A stretch of 64,000 bases of DNA, from assembly GCF_002099195.1 (NCBI RefSeq), contig NZ_NBYX01000008.1, positions 62,001 to 126,000 on the forward strand. Direction: 5' to 3'. Positions 26,320 to 35,244 of the stretch are shown here, piece after piece. This DNA is from Burkholderia puraquae. Its GTDB lineage: Bacteria; Pseudomonadota; Gammaproteobacteria; Burkholderiales; Burkholderiaceae. The notes under the pieces are model-generated. The model saw only the letters and a program-made list of their open reading frames with translations. It searched no databases and was not told the origin of the DNA. Made by a program: the position numbers and the translations under genes. Position 1 is the stretch's first letter. Every line of letters starts with the position of its first letter.

Positions 26320-26722
26320 CGTGTCGGTCCGTGTGTCGGTAAGCGAATCGTGACTGGGGCAAAACTGCCTTCCAATACGTTTACGGCATTCGTCACACGA
26401 AACTTGAGTATCGGGGCCGGACTGATTTGGCCGAAGATCGCCGGGTTTTAGCCGCGAAAGGGCCAGATTGGCGACTGCGCGGCGCTGGTAAAATCGCGGG
26501 TTCGCCAGCGGCGATTCGCGCGCCCACCGCCTTCCGGCACAAGCGCGCCACGCCGCCGGTCTCGACTCCCGCCCTTCCGGGCTCGGCACGCAACACGTGC
26601 CGACGCCGCGGTTGCGGCTGCGCGGGTCGCCTTTTCCGTCCGCCTGTGCGCCCCGCTCGCCGATTCGAGCGGCGAACGCCGTGCGGCGACGCTCACTTCA
26701 TCACGCATTCGAGGAGCATACG
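26320..26722. other. 403-base divergent intergenic region
   Basis: Between the leftward FlxA-like gene and the rightward micro-protein. A TAAAAT at 26489-26494 with TTGGCG at 26468-26473 could be a rightward promoter, though the 15-base spacer is short. Open frames here lack ribosome-binding sites and are Arg/Pro-rich, so I call no gene. Confidence 0.35.
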
Positions 26723-26857
26723 ATGGCCCGCATCGGCGCCTTCTGCATCACGACGTGGCTTGCCGCCGCGATTCTTTACTTCGGCCAGCACTCCGTCGCG
26801 ATGATCGCGTTGAGCGGTGTCGTCGTATTCGGCGGATTCGATCTGCTGCGTCCGTAG
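26723..26857 (+). CDS. Small membrane protein (44 residues)
   Basis: ATG 26723 follows GAGGAG at good spacing; upstream in-frame sequence is not protein-like. The product MARIGAFCITTWLAAAILYF and onward is almost wholly hydrophobic, with two short membrane segments or one long hairpin and a charged LLRP end. It is an inner-membrane micro-protein of unknown role. It lies 112 bases before the methyltransferase and could share its transcript. Confidence 0.6.
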   Translation: MARIGAFCITTWLAAAILYFGQHSVAMIALSGVVVFGGFDLLRP

Positions 26858-26968
26858 GCACGCGCGGCGCCGCCGCCGCGCATGGTCGCGACGGCCGACG
26901 CGACTGTGATAGCCTCTCTCGCACCATCCGTCACGCGCTCGCCTCGCCGGCGAACAGGAGAAGGGGAT

Positions 26969-27745
26969 TTGAATCACGACCTGCATCGCCACCCGGCGGC
27001 CATTGCCTGCAAAGTGTGTTCGGCCCACGCCCCCATCTGCGGCCTGGTCGATTTCTCGCGCTGCGGCGCCGACTTCATCGCCGGGAAGAAAGTCGACCCT
27101 TATGCGGGGGTTCCGGTCTACTACCACGCTTGCCAGGAATGCGGCTTCACATGGGCACCCATGTTCGACAGCTGGACCCACGACGATTTCGCGCAGCATG
27201 TGTACAACGCCGACTATGCGCGCCACGACCCCGAGTATCTCGAGATCCGTCCGCAACAGCTGGCCGACCTGATCTGCACCAGTTTTCCGGACATGCGGGA
27301 AGACCGGGTGCTCGATTTCGGCTCGGGGCTCGGCTTGCTGGAACGGAAACTGTCGTCGCGCGGCTTCACGGACGTGACGTCGTACGATCCGTTCTCGCAC
27401 CCGGTTCCCCCCGACGGCACGTTCGATACGATCCTGTCGTTCGAAGTGTTCGAGCATCATCCGGCGCCGTTCGACCTCTTCGACCAGATCATGCGTTATC
27501 GGAAGCCCGACGGCGCGCTGCTGTTCCAGACGTCGCTGATCACCCGGGAGATCATCGATCACGGCATCGATCAGTGGTGGTATTGCGTGCCGCGCAACGG
27601 GCACATCTCGTTTTACACCCCCCAGTCCCTGACGCTCCTTGCCCAACGCCACGGGCTCGAATACGGCACGTTCAGTCCATCGCTGCACGTCGTCTTCGAC
27701 CGCGCGGCGAGACCGCGCTGGCTCGACAAATTTCTCAATCCGTAA
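26969..27745 (+). CDS. SAM-dependent methyltransferase with N-terminal Cys-pair motif
   Basis: 258 residues from TTG 26969, chosen because AGGAGAAGGGG lies just upstream and the family start with paired cysteines follows. CKVCSAHAP and CQECGFTW (C-x2-C twice, residues about 14-60) look like a zinc-ribbon. The class I methyltransferase core begins at VLDFGSGLGLLERKL (motif I, about 112-126), with LSFEVFEHHPAPFDLFDQI as motif IV and post region. This layout occurs in methyltransferases acting on sugars or cell-surface lipids. The acceptor is unknown and no glycan cluster is adjacent. Confidence 0.75.
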   Translation: MNHDLHRHPAAIACKVCSAHAPICGLVDFSRCGADFIAGKKVDPYAGVPVYYHACQECGFTWAPMFDSWTHDDFAQHVYNADYARHDPEYLEIRPQQLADLICTSFPDMREDRVLDFGSGLGLLERKLSSRGFTDVTSYDPFSHPVPPDGTFDTILSFEVFEHHPAPFDLFDQIMRYRKPDGALLFQTSLITREIIDHGIDQWWYCVPRNGHISFYTPQSLTLLAQRHGLEYGTFSPSLHVVFDRAARPRWLDKFLNP

Positions 27746-27847
27746 CGGCTTGCCGGCCGTCCTGCATACAGCGCAGGCCGTCCGCATTCGACCGGCGTTT
27801 CACCCGCTCGCTACCGGTTGCACGGCATCACGCAGCATGCGCCTCCG

Positions 27848-30727
27848 TCAGCATGCGCCGAACGTCGGCACCGCCGGATCGACCGCCAGCGCGCGCTCGT
27901 TGAACACGACCGGCACGCCGCCGAGCCCCAGCCTGCAGTTCGGGCGATCGAGCCGCCACCCGTCGACACGCAGCGCGACGCGCGACACCGGCGCGCCGCC
28001 CGCATGCGGCAGGTCGATCGCGATCTGCCGCTTCGCGCCCGGCACCAGGTTCAGGTAGTTGTCGCTGTAGAACGCGGGCAGCACACGCGCGCCGGTCGCC
28101 GGATCGAACACCTGCAGGTGCGTCATCAGCGCGACGGTGGCGCCGATGTTCGCGACGTCGACCGTGATGCGCGTCGTCACGTCGTCGGCCTCGGCCGACG
28201 ACGCACGGATCGCGACGGCCGCGCCCGGCATCGTATCGAGCGACGCATACGCGGTGTCGCTGCCGTCGCGCTGGCGCCAGTAGACGTTCTCGGCGAGCGT
28301 ATTGCCGCCCGAATCGGTCAGCGCGAGCGCGACGATGCACACGCCGGACTTCGCGGCAGCCAGCGCCGACGCGAGGTTCGCCACCACGCGATACGACGCC
28401 TTCGCGACGCCGCCGACATCCGCGGTGGCCCGGCTGTTCAGCGTGCCGTCGAGGTTGTACACGCGCATCTCGACGCGGCCGGTGACGGCCGCGGCCGTGT
28501 GATTCGCGATCGTCACATCGGCCGTGCTCGCATCGAGAAGCGCATTGACGCGGCGGCACCCGTGCTGCACCGCGAAGAACGACGCATGCGCCTCGAGATC
28601 GTGGCTGTACATCTGCCACACGAAACTCGGCTGCGCGGGGTTCGTCATCCACATGATCACGCCGGTGGCCGGCGACGTGATCTTCCCGGCCACGGGGCCG
28701 AGCATCACGGCCGCGTTCGCCTCGTAGATCGAGCGGATGCATTCGTAGTTCATCATCTGCGCCTTGCGCACGAAGTCCGCGAGATTCCGGATCGCGCCGT
28801 AGCGCAGCGCCGTCATCGCGATGTAGCCGGCGCCGCCCTGCTTGCCGACCGCGGGGTAGTACGCGCCGTTGCCGTTCATGTCGCGGTCGGCCCAGAAGTC
28901 GTCGGGGCATTCGTACGAACCGGGCGGCAGCATCGATTCGACGAATTCGAGCGTCGGGATCGAATGCGAGCCGACTTCGTTGTGAAACGCGACCGACGTC
29001 GTGCCGTAGCCGCGGCTGAACGCGGCCTGCGGCGATGCCCAGTTGTACGGGCCGCCGGACGAATAGCCGTTCACCGCGCCGGCGCCCGTATCGCCGGCCG
29101 AACTCGTGAGGCAAAGGCGTTGCGGGTCCAGTTCGGCGACGAGCGCGTCGAGCCCCTTGACGAGCGCCGGCGGCGGCGAACCTTCGTTACCGCCGCACCA
29201 GAGCAGGATCGACGGACGATGCCGGTTGCGTGCGATCACGTCGCGGATGTCGTCGAGATCGCGCGGCACGTTGGCCGGGCCCGACCCGTCCCCTTCCGTC
29301 GAGAAGAAGAAATCCTGCCAGACGAGGATCCCGTGGCGGTCGCACGCGTCGAAGAAATCGTCGCTCGTGCTTTGCCCGTTCCAGTTGCGGATCAGGTTGA
29401 GGTTCGCATCGCGATGGAGCCGCACCTGGTTGAACAGCCGCGCGCGCGGAATGCGCTTCAGCGCTTCGTCGAGCCCCCAGTTGCCGCCCATCACGAGGAT
29501 CGGCAGGCCGTTCACGGTAATGGCGAGCTGCCGGCCCATGCCGATGTCGCGCGCGTACTCGATGCGGCGCAGGCCGATGTTCAGCGTGCGCTCGTCCGAG
29601 CGCCTGCGCGCCACCTCGATGCCGACCTTCACCGCGTAGAGATTCGGCTCGCCATACCCGTTCGGCCACCACAGGCGCGGCTGCCTGATCGACAGCGCCG
29701 CGATATCCGACGACGTGAGCGACACCTTCGTCGTCGTGCTCGATGCGGGAATCGTGAGGTCGTGGCGAAACGGCGCACCGTTGCCGATGGTGCCGACCAC
29801 GGTCGCGACGAGGTCCGTGCCGGAGCCGTTGTCCAGTTCGAGATCGAGCCGCAACTCGGCGCGCGACAGGTCGGTGGACAACGTGTGCGCGACATTGATC
29901 GCCGCGATGCGCACCGCGCCGGTCGTGAACCACGTCACTGGCTGCCAGATGCCGAGCGCTCGATCGGGGATCGTCGGCAGCCAGTCCCAGCCCGCCGAGC
30001 AGAAGAACGTCGGCCCGTTCTTCAGCGTGACGCCGGTCGGGCCGCCGTTGCGCCCGCCGCGCGTGACGCCGCTCTTGTAGCTCGGCAGCAGCGGCCCTTC
30101 GGAGAAATCCAGCTTGAGGACGCGTACCGCGAGGTTGGCTGTGCCGCCCGCTTGCGGCACGAGCCGCGTGATATCGAATGCGCCCTGTTTGAACGCGCCT
30201 TCCAGCCGGCCGACGGGCGCGCCGTTCAGCCAGACCTCGGCGCAGTAATTGACGCCGCCGAAACGCAGCCACAGCCGCTGCCCCGGCTGCCGTGCGGGTG
30301 CCGCGAAGGTCGTCCGGTACCAGTAGTCGGTGTCCTTCAGCGTATCGGGAACGGTGTCCGTGACGATGCGGCCGTAGAACGGATCGGGATACTTGCCGTT
30401 GACGATCATGCAGTTCAGCACGGTGCCGGGCACCGTCGCCGGCGCCATGCCCGTCACGGCGGCCGCACCCGACAGTTGCGCACCGCCGGCACCCGGCAGG
30501 CTGCTCGCCGATGCGAACGTCCAGTTCGTGGCGAGTTCCTGCGCGGCCAGCAGGCTGGGCTCTGGGTCGCCCGGCACGGTGGGCGTGACCGTCGCGGGGC
30601 CGTCGGCGCGCGGCGTGCCGGCGGCGCCTGACGCCGGATCGATATCGCCATTGCAGCCGGCGAGCCAGCCCGTGCCGACGAATGCGGCGCTGTAGGACAG
30701 GAATTTCCGGCGCGCTTTCGATTTCAT
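27848..30727 (-). CDS. Glycoside hydrolase family 2 (beta-mannosidase/exo-glucosaminidase-like), Tat-exported lipoprotein
   Basis: 959 residues from ATG 30727. Residues 6-10 RRKFL then a hydrophobic stretch ending LAGC with Cys25 form a twin-arginine-type lipoprotein signal, so the enzyme is folded before export and anchored outside the inner membrane. The GH2 order is seen: sugar-binding domain with DYWYRTTFAAPA and VWLNGAPVGRLEGAF, immunoglobulin-like domain, TIM barrel, then C-terminal beta domains. The likely acid/base is Glu515 in WCGGNEGSP and the nucleophile Glu584 in FHNEVGSHS. It removes terminal beta-linked mannose or glucosamine. It lies just downstream of a GH92 alpha-mannosidase on the same strand, so the pair probably trims mannosidic glycans. 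Confidence 0.85.
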   Translation of the reverse strand: MKSKARRKFLSYSAAFVGTGWLAGCNGDIDPASGAAGTPRADGPATVTPTVPGDPEPSLLAAQELATNWTFASASSLPGAGGAQLSGAAAVTGMAPATVPGTVLNCMIVNGKYPDPFYGRIVTDTVPDTLKDTDYWYRTTFAAPARQPGQRLWLRFGGVNYCAEVWLNGAPVGRLEGAFKQGAFDITRLVPQAGGTANLAVRVLKLDFSEGPLLPSYKSGVTRGGRNGGPTGVTLKNGPTFFCSAGWDWLPTIPDRALGIWQPVTWFTTGAVRIAAINVAHTLSTDLSRAELRLDLELDNGSGTDLVATVVGTIGNGAPFRHDLTIPASSTTTKVSLTSSDIAALSIRQPRLWWPNGYGEPNLYAVKVGIEVARRRSDERTLNIGLRRIEYARDIGMGRQLAITVNGLPILVMGGNWGLDEALKRIPRARLFNQVRLHRDANLNLIRNWNGQSTSDDFFDACDRHGILVWQDFFFSTEGDGSGPANVPRDLDDIRDVIARNRHRPSILLWCGGNEGSPPPALVKGLDALVAELDPQRLCLTSSAGDTGAGAVNGYSSGGPYNWASPQAAFSRGYGTTSVAFHNEVGSHSIPTLEFVESMLPPGSYECPDDFWADRDMNGNGAYYPAVGKQGGAGYIAMTALRYGAIRNLADFVRKAQMMNYECIRSIYEANAAVMLGPVAGKITSPATGVIMWMTNPAQPSFVWQMYSHDLEAHASFFAVQHGCRRVNALLDASTADVTIANHTAAAVTGRVEMRVYNLDGTLNSRATADVGGVAKASYRVVANLASALAAAKSGVCIVALALTDSGGNTLAENVYWRQRDGSDTAYASLDTMPGAAVAIRASSAEADDVTTRITVDVANIGATVALMTHLQVFDPATGARVLPAFYSDNYLNLVPGAKRQIAIDLPHAGGAPVSRVALRVDGWRLDRPNCRLGLGGVPVVFNERALAVDPAVPTFGAC

Positions 30728-30797
30728 CTTGTCGTTCTCCCGGATGACGTCGTCTCGACGGGCGCGCAGGGTGGCCCCTGCGCGTGCCCGCTTGCGT

Positions 30798-33482
30798 TTA
30801 TCGCGCGCCGGCCTGGCGCAGGTCCATCGCGGCCGACGAGCCGCCGGCCGTCATCCGCGTGTAATCCGCGTTCGGCCCGGATGGCGGCGTCAGGTGGTCG
30901 GCGGCCGCCCATTGCGTCGGCGTCGCGGACAGCACGTAGTTCATCGTGCCGCCGTTGGCGATCTTGCCCAGCGGCAGCCATGACCCCGCGTAGTCAGCAC
31001 CGTTGACCTTCAGCGACTGGATATACGCAAACGACGGGCGTCCCGAGCTGTCCATCGCCACCTGCCTGTCGCTTTCGAGCCGCAGCGTCTTGCCGTTGCC
31101 GAACCAGACGGTGATCCCGCTGAACTGCGGCGTGGACAGCGCGAGCCCCGCTTCCGACGGAATGACCGGGAACATGCCGAGTGCCGCCCACACGTACCAG
31201 CTCGACGTCGCGCCCATGTCGTCGTTGCCCGGCAGCCCGTCGCGACCGGTCGTGAACGACTTCGACATGATGATCGGGAGAACGTACTGTGCGCCGCTCG
31301 GCTGCCCGGCCCAGTTGTACCCCCACGGCGACTGGAACGACGGTTCGTTGCCGATGTACAGGGCGTTCGACGATTCGCCGCCGTTCAGGTCGCTGGAGGT
31401 CGGCACGGTCGAGAACGGCGTGGTGATCGCAAACAGCGTGTTCAGCCGCTTGACGGCCGCCTGCTTGCCGCCGATCGCGTCGATCAGCGCGCTCCAGTCC
31501 TGCGCGAAGGTCCAGAAGTAGTTCGGTTCCGTCGATTCATGGAACGAGCCCTGCACGAGCGTGCCCAGCGTGCCGGGCGCCGAGCCGGCCGGCGGCGCGT
31601 TGCGCGCGGCGATCACCTTGTTCGTGTAGTCGAAGATGTTGCGCCACCACCCGGCGCGCGTGTACAGCGTGCCGACGTTGTCCGGCGTCACGCCGACCGA
31701 CGGCGCGTTCAGCACGCTGGCGGGCAACGCCTGCAGGAACGCGGCCGCGGAACGGTCGCTCAGCACGCGCTCGATGGTCGCCGACGACGAATGGCCGTCG
31801 TCGCTCTGCGACAGGTAGTGGGCCGTCAGGAAATTGGCGAGCCCCGCTGCACTCGTGCGGTCGTTGCACGCGCTGGACGGATCGAACACGGACTGCTTCG
31901 TCAGGCGGGCGGCCGATACCAGGTCGAAATCGGTCGCGCCGAACTTGTACGCGCCGGCGATCACGTTCAGCGCATTGTCGCCCGCCATCGGCGTCGAGTC
32001 GTCGCTGCCGTCGACCCAGTGCGGGAACGCGCCGCACTGCAACGCGTCGACGACGAGCGACTGCATCATGTCGCTCGATTCCTTCGGTGCGAGCAGCGCC
32101 AGCAACTGCGCCTGCGACCGATAGGTATCCCACAGCGAGAAGCCCGTGTAGTGGTTGCCCGCGCCGCCCTGCGATCCGTCGGTGCGCCGGAATGCATAGT
32201 CGCCAACCCTGGCCGTCGCGCGCGGCGGAATGGTGCCGGTCTGGTCGACCGACTTCGGATAGCTGCCGTCCGCGTTCCTCGGCTGGCGCATGCTGCGGAA
32301 TTCGCCGTTCGTGTCGCTGTAGAGCGTCGGCGTGCCGAACACGCGATAGAGCGCGGTGTAGAACTTCGTCAGATTCGCCTTCTGCGTCGTGTTCAGCGAT
32401 GCAGGTGTCGCGGCCTGGTCGATCTGGATCGTGTTGAGCCGGTCGTTCCACAGGCCGGACGCATGCTTGCGTGCGTCGTCGAACGCAAGCTTCTCGCCTT
32501 CGGCTTTCAGGTTGGCCTGCGCATTCTGGATGCTGACGGACGAGACCCCGACTTTCACGGTGACGGTCCGGTCCGCGTCGGTCAGGTCGAACTGCAGCGT
32601 CGCCGCGCCGTTGCTGGCGGTATTCACCGCCGATGTGCCCGACTGCTTGCGAAGCGGCTTGTCGAAGGTCGCATAGAAATACACGGGCGCATTCCACACC
32701 GTGCCGTACGGCGTGCAGAACGCCGGTGCGACAGCCTGCCCGCTGATCGACTTGCCATCGCTTGCGAACGCCAGCGCGACGTTGTTCGCCGTGACCTTCG
32801 TGCTGCCCGAATCGCTGTTGCCGTTCAGCTTCGCGTCGATCGAGAAGAAGCCCTTGTCCTTGTGCGTGTACGTGAAGCGCGCGAGGCCGGCGCGCGCCGT
32901 CGCGCTCAGCTCCGTCACGATGCCGTTCGCGAGGCGAACCTTGTAGTACCCGGGTTCGGCCGTTTCATCCGCATAGCTGTACCCGATCCCGATCGGCCGG
33001 CCGCCCGATGCCACGGCCGTCGCCGTATCGGTCGGCAGCATCGCGACGGTGCCCTGCCCCGGGCACCCGACCCCGCTCAGGTGTGTCACGCTGAAGAAGT
33101 CGATCGTGCCGCCCGACCCACCCGACGACAGGTAGCCGCCCGAGCCGTTGAAGTTGTAGCGCGGCGTGTTCGGCCCGACATTCACCATCCCGAACGGCAC
33201 CATCGCGCCCGGGCTCACGTTGCCCGCGTAGCCTGAATCCGCGTTGACCTGCGTGCCGATCAGCGGATTGACGAACTGCGTCAACGGCAGGTTGATGCGC
33301 TTCGGCGGAGCCGGTTGATCCGGCTGCGACGGTTGCGAGGGCCCCGAGGCGGGCGGCACGGTCGACGGCGTGTCCCCTGCGCCGTTGCTGGCCGTCGGCA
33401 CACTGTTCACATCGTCGCCGCCACACGCGGCAAGCGCCGCACAAGTCAGCACGGCGACGAGCAAGAGTCGTGGGTTTTTCAT
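30798..33482 (-). CDS. GH92 family alpha-mannosidase, lipoprotein
   Basis: 894 residues from ATG 33482. A type II signal peptide ends LAAC with Cys20, followed by a Pro/Ser-rich linker (about 21-60). The GH92 body follows: FVNPLIGTQVNADSGYAGNVSPGAMVPFGM, HLSGVGCPGQG, GFSLWDTYRSQAQLLALL and the catalytic C-terminal stretch GLPGNDDMGATSSWYVWAALGMFPVIP. GH92 enzymes are calcium-dependent exo-alpha-mannosidases that use an inverting mechanism on N-glycans and yeast mannan. The family is best known from Bacteroidetes. The GH2 gene follows 70 bases downstream in the same direction. Confidence 0.9.
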   Translation of the reverse strand: MKNPRLLLVAVLTCAALAACGGDDVNSVPTASNGAGDTPSTVPPASGPSQPSQPDQPAPPKRINLPLTQFVNPLIGTQVNADSGYAGNVSPGAMVPFGMVNVGPNTPRYNFNGSGGYLSSGGSGGTIDFFSVTHLSGVGCPGQGTVAMLPTDTATAVASGGRPIGIGYSYADETAEPGYYKVRLANGIVTELSATARAGLARFTYTHKDKGFFSIDAKLNGNSDSGSTKVTANNVALAFASDGKSISGQAVAPAFCTPYGTVWNAPVYFYATFDKPLRKQSGTSAVNTASNGAATLQFDLTDADRTVTVKVGVSSVSIQNAQANLKAEGEKLAFDDARKHASGLWNDRLNTIQIDQAATPASLNTTQKANLTKFYTALYRVFGTPTLYSDTNGEFRSMRQPRNADGSYPKSVDQTGTIPPRATARVGDYAFRRTDGSQGGAGNHYTGFSLWDTYRSQAQLLALLAPKESSDMMQSLVVDALQCGAFPHWVDGSDDSTPMAGDNALNVIAGAYKFGATDFDLVSAARLTKQSVFDPSSACNDRTSAAGLANFLTAHYLSQSDDGHSSSATIERVLSDRSAAAFLQALPASVLNAPSVGVTPDNVGTLYTRAGWWRNIFDYTNKVIAARNAPPAGSAPGTLGTLVQGSFHESTEPNYFWTFAQDWSALIDAIGGKQAAVKRLNTLFAITTPFSTVPTSSDLNGGESSNALYIGNEPSFQSPWGYNWAGQPSGAQYVLPIIMSKSFTTGRDGLPGNDDMGATSSWYVWAALGMFPVIPSEAGLALSTPQFSGITVWFGNGKTLRLESDRQVAMDSSGRPSFAYIQSLKVNGADYAGSWLPLGKIANGGTMNYVLSATPTQWAAADHLTPPSGPNADYTRMTAGGSSAAMDLRQAGAR

Positions 33483-33929
33483 TTTTTCGTTTAGTACCGT
33501 TAATTAAAGCGATTGATCCGGCGCCGACGATCATCCGGCATGCCGCCTCGCTTGCGGCTCTGCGGGGCACCGCGATGCCGCACGGCGTGACGTCGCCTGC
33601 CCCCCCAAGCGATGTCACGCAGACTTTCACGTGCGAATACCCGGCGACGATCGTTGCTGCCGCAACCGTCGCCTCCACCACCCTGTCTCCGGGAATGTCA
33701 CAGGCTTCCCAGGGGCTTACAGTGCCGCAACGACTGTTTATTCACCACGAGAAGTTTCCCGAATTTTCAGTTTGTTTAACTAAACAATCCGGCGTTAAAT
33801 GTATTTGGGTGCAAAATTCCGCCATTTGTTGCGTTGCAACGGCGGCGCACGGGGGGGGCATTGACCGGCGCCCGGCGAATCCGGGCGCCGCATGAACGTG
33901 TGGAACTGAGCGGGCGGATGCCGTTCGCG
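33483..33929. other. 447-base region upstream of the GH92/GH2 operon
   Basis: Holds the regulatory signals for the glycosidase pair and the end of the beta-propeller gene. It contains an AT-rich TTAATTAA site at 33501-33508 close to the GH92 start, a 16-base palindrome at 33772-33787, a C7 run (33600-33606) and a G8 run (33851-33858). No gene is supported. Confidence 0.45.
33772..33787. promoter_or_regulatory. Palindromic operator candidate upstream of GH92/GH2
   Basis: TTGTTTA (33772-33778) and TAAACAA (33781-33787) form a perfect inverted repeat around AC. AT-rich sites of this kind are used by ROK-type sugar repressors and would suit a mannoside-responsive regulator. No regulator gene is adjacent. 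The palindrome is seen; the family is inferred. Confidence 0.45.
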
Positions 33930-35117
33930 TCAGCGCGGCAACGTCCGCAACGAGGACGGCCCGCCCGTCAGCGCGATCCGCTTGCCCGTATCGCGCAGCT
34001 TGCCGCCTTCGACCGAATAGAGCGCGAGCTGCCGTTCGACGTTGAACTGCACGATCACGTGCCGGCTGTCGGCGGTGAACACGATGCCTTGCGCGGCTTC
34101 GCCGCCGGGCAACTCGCTCACCTTCACGGCCTGCCCGTTACGGATCTCGAACAGCAGCACCTTGCCGATCTTGTGGCGGCCCGGATTGTCGGTCGTCAGG
34201 TTCGAGCCGTCCATCGCCTGCACGGCGATCCACTTTCCGTTCGGCGAGATCGCGACGCCTTCCGGCAGCGACGGCACGTTCAGGTACTGGACGGTGCGGA
34301 ACGGTACGCGCGACACGTCGATCAGCGCGACTGAATCGGCGTCGCCTGCAAGGGTGCCCGTATAGCCCGGCAGCCCCGCGAGCCCGACGTTGCTGACGAC
34401 GGCCCAGCGGTTGTCGCTCGACACGTCGATCGTGTAAGGCGCGACGCCAGTGCTCAGGCGCGACCCGCTGTCGGTCACCTTGCCGTCGTCGACGTTCAGC
34501 ACCGCGATGCCCTGCTCGTCGCGCAGCGACACGAGCGCATGCTTGCCGTCGTGCGTGAAGCTGATCCCGGCCAGCCGCTTCTTGCCGATCTTCAGGCTGC
34601 CGTCGAGCGTCACCTGTGTGCCGTCGATGCGCAGGATCGACACACTGCCGTCGACGTTCGCGACCAGCGCGAGCTTGCCCGAGCGGTCGATCGCAATGCC
34701 TTGCGGATGCGTGCCGAGCTCGATGCGCGAAACCGAGGGCGGCGCGGCATCGAGACTCACGACCTGCAGGAACGTGTCGAACACGAGCTGCTTCGCGGCC
34801 GTGTCGTAGCGCGTCGGCGCGCCGACGAGCGCGAGCTTCGCGTCGGGCGTGATCGCAACGGCCTGCGGCGGCCCCTGGATACCGTTCTCGACGTCGACCT
34901 GCAGCGCGACCTTCGGCGGGAACGTGCTGGCATCGAGCAGCGTCAGCGTGTCGGCGGGCGGGGACGCCAGATAGGTGTCGCGGCCCTCGACGCGCTGATA
35001 CTTGCCGTCGTTGCCCGACACGATCCAGTCGGCGGCATGTGCGGCAACGGCCGTCGTGGCGAGGGTCAGCGCGGCGAGCAGGCGCGCGCTGCGCGGGCGA
35101 AAAGGATTCGAATGCAT
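33930..35117 (-). CDS. Exported beta-propeller protein (YncE-like)
   Basis: 395 residues from ATG 35117; upstream in-frame sequence is not conserved-looking. A signal peptide covers about 1-28 (ending AAHA). The mature part has seven-bladed-propeller repeats of about 45 residues with the recurring pattern of a D-G/P-K turn then a strand: AVAITPDAKLALVG, GIAIDRSGKLALVAN, GISFTHDGKHALVS, GVAISPNGKWIAVQ and GIVFTADSRHVIVQ. This is the YncE/lactonase-like family of periplasmic propellers, whose function is mostly unknown. It is a single leftward gene upstream of the glycosidase pair and 447 bases from it, so probably not in the same operon. Confidence 0.8.
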   Translation of the reverse strand: MHSNPFRPRSARLLAALTLATTAVAAHAADWIVSGNDGKYQRVEGRDTYLASPPADTLTLLDASTFPPKVALQVDVENGIQGPPQAVAITPDAKLALVGAPTRYDTAAKQLVFDTFLQVVSLDAAPPSVSRIELGTHPQGIAIDRSGKLALVANVDGSVSILRIDGTQVTLDGSLKIGKKRLAGISFTHDGKHALVSLRDEQGIAVLNVDDGKVTDSGSRLSTGVAPYTIDVSSDNRWAVVSNVGLAGLPGYTGTLAGDADSVALIDVSRVPFRTVQYLNVPSLPEGVAISPNGKWIAVQAMDGSNLTTDNPGRHKIGKVLLFEIRNGQAVKVSELPGGEAAQGIVFTADSRHVIVQFNVERQLALYSVEGGKLRDTGKRIALTGGPSSLRTLPR

Positions 35118-35244
35118 GGCGGTCGGTTCTCCGGATCGGTTGCGGACGCAATGGATGGCTCGACCCTGCTGCTCGACGGGTCGATGCCATCGCATGATGC
35201 CCGAAAGCCGGCGAATCCGGCGCCTCGCGCCCGGTTCGTTTCCG

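Noticed and set aside
27818-30631. 937-codon open frame on the + strand
   Set aside because: It is antisense to the GH2 gene, extremely Arg/His/Val-rich and shows no domain; an effect of high GC content.
31539-33236. 565-codon open frame on the + strand
   Set aside because: Antisense to the GH92 gene with Arg-rich composition and no motif.
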